A DNA stretch of 64,000 nt. Origin: Hwangdonia seohaensis (GTDB lineage Bacteria; Bacteroidota; Bacteroidia; Flavobacteriales; Flavobacteriaceae). Positions 61,675 through 64,000 of the stretch are shown one piece after another; within the stretch, counting starts at the first letter, position 1, and every line of letters begins with the position of its first letter. The notes beneath the pieces were generated by a model, which worked only from the letters and a program-made list of their open reading frames with translations, made no database searches and was not told the DNA's origin. The translations under genes were made by a program, and so were the position numbers. The stretch is from the NCBI RefSeq assembly GCF_031932625.1, contig NZ_JAVSCK010000003.1:770701-834700 (forward strand), read 5' to 3'.

Positions 61675-63609
61675 TTAAAATGATTTTAATGTTTTTTTAA
61701 TATCTTCTTTTATTATTTCAGTGAAAGCCTCTAAGGTAATCATTCCTAAATCTGCACCACCGTGTTGTCTAACCGTAATTTTGCCTTCTTGCTCTTCTTG
61801 CTCACCAATAATAATCATATAAGGGTGTTTCTGCATCTCTGCTTCACGTATTTTTTTCCCTATAGTCTCATTTCTATGGTCAACGAGGGCGCGAATTTCG
61901 TTATTTTCTAGCAAATTTAAAACTTTTTCAGAGTATTTTTCATATTTCTCGCTAATTGATAATATAATTGTTTGAATTGGCATCAACCAAATAGGAAAAT
62001 TTCCGCCTGTATGTTCAAGCAATAAAGCTACAAAACGCTCCATGCTGCCAAACGGTGCACGGTGTATCATAATAGGTCTGTGTAGCTCATTGTCACTGCC
62101 TTTATAGGTTAAATCGAAACGTTCGGGCAGGGTGTAATCTACCTGAATAGTACCCAATTGCCACTTTCTGCCTAAAGCATCTTTAACCATAAAGTCCAAT
62201 TTTGGCCCATAAAAAGCAGCCTCGCCAGTTTCAATTACATAATTTAAGCCTTTTTCTTCGGCAGCATTTATAATGGCTTGCTCCGCTTTTTCCCAATTTT
62301 CAACAGTACCAATGTATTTGTCTGGATTTTCCGGATCCCTTACAGAAACCTGTGCCGTAAAATTTTCAAATCCTAAGGAACCAAATACATAAAGCACCAA
62401 ATCTATCACATCCTTAAATTCCTTATCCAATTGCTCTGGCGTACAAAACAGGTGGGCATCATCTTGAGTAAAACCGCGTACACGGGTTAAACCGTGCAGT
62501 TCGCCACTTTGTTCGTATCTGTAAACGGTGCCAAATTCAGCAAAGCGTTTTGGTAAATCTTTATAGCTCCATGGACTGCTTTTGTAAATTTCGCAATGGT
62601 GCGGACAATTCATGGGCTTTAATAAAAACTCTTCATCTTCTTTTGGAGTCTTAATCGGCTGAAAACTATCTGCCCCATATTTTTCATAATGACCGGAGGT
62701 TACATATAATTCTTTTTGGCCAATATGTGGTGTTACTACCATTTCGTAACCCGCTTTCTTTTGTGCCGCTTTTAAAAAGTTCTCTAAACGCTCGCGTAAG
62801 GCAGCACCTTTTGGAAGCCAAAGCGGTAAACCCTGTCCCACTTTTTGCGAAAACGTAAAAAGCTCCAACTCTTTGCCAAGTTTCCTGTGGTCACGCTTTT
62901 TGGCCTCTTCGAGCAGCTCCAAATATTCGGTAAGCTCCTTTTGCTTTGGGAACGAAATACCATAAACACGGGTTAGTTGCGGTTTGTTTTCATCACCGCG
63001 CCAATAAGCACCGGCAACACTCAATACCTTAACCGCTTTTATAATACTGGTGTTGGGTATATGTCCGCCGCGGCACAAATCGGTAAAAGTCGAGTGGTCG
63101 CAAAACGTAATCGTGCCATCTTCCAAGTTCTCTATCAGTTCCGTTTTAAACGGGTTGTCCTTATATAGTTCCAGCGCATCGGCCTTACTTGCCGAACGCA
63201 TTTTAAAATCGTGTTTGCCACGGGCAATCTCCAACATTTTGTTTTCAATCGCTTTAAAATCCTTTTCCGAAACCACATGCTCGCCAAAATCTACATCATA
63301 GTAAAACCCGTTTTCAATAGCAGGGCCAATGGTAAGTTTGGCATCAGGATACAATTCCTCAATAGCCTGTGCCAAAACGTGTGCCGAAGAATGCCAAAAT
63401 GCCGTTTTACCTTCATCATCCCGCCATGTATATAAAACCAAAGCGCCATCGGTGGTTAACGGTGTAACGGTTTCTACGGTTGTACCATTAAAATTGGCCG
63501 AAATTACATTCCGCGCAAATCCTTCACTTATGCTTTTGGCAACATCCATTGGTGTAACGTTCTCTTCAAACGTTTTCACACTGCCATCAGGTAATGTTAT
63601 ATGTATCAT
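61675..63609 (-). CDS. thrS: Threonine-tRNA ligase
   Basis: A 644-residue class II synthetase. TGS domain (1-60), editing domain (about 65-220, with 'HSSAHVLAQAIEELYP' and 'CDHSTFTDLCRGGHI'), catalytic domain with zinc ligands in 'MNCPHHCEIY', 'LHGLTRVRGFTQDDAH' and 'MIHRAPFG', and anticodon-binding domain. First gene of the operon, driven by a strong promoter at 63633-63663. Confidence 0.97.
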   Translation of the reverse strand: MIHITLPDGSVKTFEENVTPMDVAKSISEGFARNVISANFNGTTVETVTPLTTDGALVLYTWRDDEGKTAFWHSSAHVLAQAIEELYPDAKLTIGPAIENGFYYDVDFGEHVVSEKDFKAIENKMLEIARGKHDFKMRSASKADALELYKDNPFKTELIENLEDGTITFCDHSTFTDLCRGGHIPNTSIIKAVKVLSVAGAYWRGDENKPQLTRVYGISFPKQKELTEYLELLEEAKKRDHRKLGKELELFTFSQKVGQGLPLWLPKGAALRERLENFLKAAQKKAGYEMVVTPHIGQKELYVTSGHYEKYGADSFQPIKTPKEDEEFLLKPMNCPHHCEIYKSSPWSYKDLPKRFAEFGTVYRYEQSGELHGLTRVRGFTQDDAHLFCTPEQLDKEFKDVIDLVLYVFGSLGFENFTAQVSVRDPENPDKYIGTVENWEKAEQAIINAAEEKGLNYVIETGEAAFYGPKLDFMVKDALGRKWQLGTIQVDYTLPERFDLTYKGSDNELHRPIMIHRAPFGSMERFVALLLEHTGGNFPIWLMPIQTIILSISEKYEKYSEKVLNLLENNEIRALVDHRNETIGKKIREAEMQKHPYMIIIGEQEEQEGKITVRQHGGADLGMITLEAFTEIIKEDIKKTLKSF

Positions 63610-63632
63610 TAAAAAAAATTAAATTCAGTGTG

Positions 63633-63663
63633 CAAAGATACTAGTATAAATAAATCCACACAA
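63633..63663 (-). promoter_or_regulatory. Promoter of the thrS operon
   Basis: On the minus strand: TTG (63663-63661), a 20-base spacer and TATCTTTG (63640-63633), an exact match to the phylum consensus; about 24 bases before the thrS ATG. Confidence 0.75.
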
Positions 63664-63698
63664 TACATATATAATATATATAGGTATAATTTTTTCAA

Positions 63699-63792
63699 GG
63701 GCGTTCCCCTGCCAAAAAAGCCAGGGTCGGGCTATCCGTTGCAAGTCTGCGCTCGTACCTCGCTGTGGGCTTTCCACTGCTATCCCTAACGC
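63699..63792. repeat. GC-rich dispersed hairpin repeat (GGGCGTT...TAACGC family)
   Basis: Begins GGGCGTT, contains GGGTCGGGCTATCCG and GGGCTTTCCACTGCTATCCC, and ends TAACGC. It shares this order with the degenerate copy at 12753-12895. It is much richer in GC than all neighbouring genes. Confidence 0.6.
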
Positions 63793-64000
63793 GGGCGTGC
63801 CGGCAAATGGCGCCGCGCAAAAACCGGCGTCGGTGCCGTCCCCAAAAAAAAAGGGCACCGATACCATAATATACGGCATACATTAAGTAGCGGTTCGCGC
63901 AAATGCCCGGGGCACAACCGCGCCGCCGCCGTGTTTTGCCAACGGCGCTCCCCGATTTCCAGTACGGCTGGATGCAGGGCCATGGGTTTCAGGTTTTTTT
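63793..64000. other. GC-rich region with strong hairpins, no gene
   Basis: The last ~200 bases stay GC-rich and contain hairpins such as CGGTGCC...GGGCACCG (63831-63860). Open frames here in several directions have unusual composition and no recognisable motif, so no coding sequence is called. It may be a longer repeat unit, a structured RNA, or the edge of an element continuing beyond the window. Confidence 0.45.

Noticed and set aside
63625..63983. Several overlapping open frames in the GC-rich end region
   Set aside because: They overlap in all frames, have odd composition, and the DNA resembles a structured repeat.

Overview
The window looks like a chromosomal segment of a member of the Flavobacteriaceae (Bacteroidota). 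The evidence is the low GC content, promoters of the TTG / TAnnTTTG type, scarcity of Shine-Dalgarno sites, many lipoproteins and short exported proteins, flavobacterial-type DnaJ and Tgt proteins, and several dispersed palindromic intergenic elements. The genus cannot be settled by eye. No rRNA, tRNA, CRISPR array, transposase or integrase was seen.

Layout: 1-2.0 kb is the end of a carbohydrate locus (GH2 beta-mannosidase tail and a GH5 lipoprotein). 2.1-4.7 kb holds a YceI lipoprotein and grpE-dnaJ. 4.9-10.4 kb is a five-gene run: ABC exporter pair, MscS channel, outer-membrane protein, and a sigma-54-type response regulator without a DNA-binding domain. 10.4-15.4 kb has a coiled-coil exported protein, a flavoprotein, PPK2, an M28 peptidase and a DinB-like protein. 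15.4-23.4 kb has a VWA protein with a membrane partner, a large M14 carboxypeptidase, an acyltransferase/symporter/CsaA operon and a thioredoxin-like protein. 23.6-26.6 kb is an ECF sigma / anti-sigma operon with two repetitive beta-rich surface proteins. 26.7-33.8 kb has clpC, gyrA and a TPR protein. 33.9-42.2 kb is housekeeping metabolism (yebC, pterin dehydratase, glsA, gcvT, split transketolase, tgt). 42.3-48.6 kb has LptF/G, a DMT transporter, accA, dnaB and a conserved exported protein. 56-64 kb has a lipoprotein, a GH20 hexosaminidase, YjbQ, a HAD phosphatase and the thrS-infC-rpmI-rplT operon, ending in an unusual GC-rich repeat element.

The stand-out region is 48.8-55.8 kb, an accessory locus. 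It encodes a TolB-like/TPR membrane protein, a small membrane protein carrying a DGSSIIPK repeat, a caspase-like protease fused to an alpha/beta hydrolase, a TIR protein with C-terminal membrane segments, and another membrane protein. Divergent to these is a 65-residue protein made almost entirely of the same octapeptide repeat (DGSSIIPK / DGSSIKPK). TIR plus caspase suggests an immune or regulated cell-death system. The repeat shared between a free peptide and a membrane protein suggests either a homotypic (amyloid-like or beta-solenoid) signalling module or a repeated protease substrate. This is the best candidate for an undescribed system here.

Non-canonical details include an AUU-type start for infC, a Tgt lacking the zinc cysteines, a DnaJ with only two of four zinc-binding motifs, and a sigma-54 activator with GAFTSA in place of GAFTGA.
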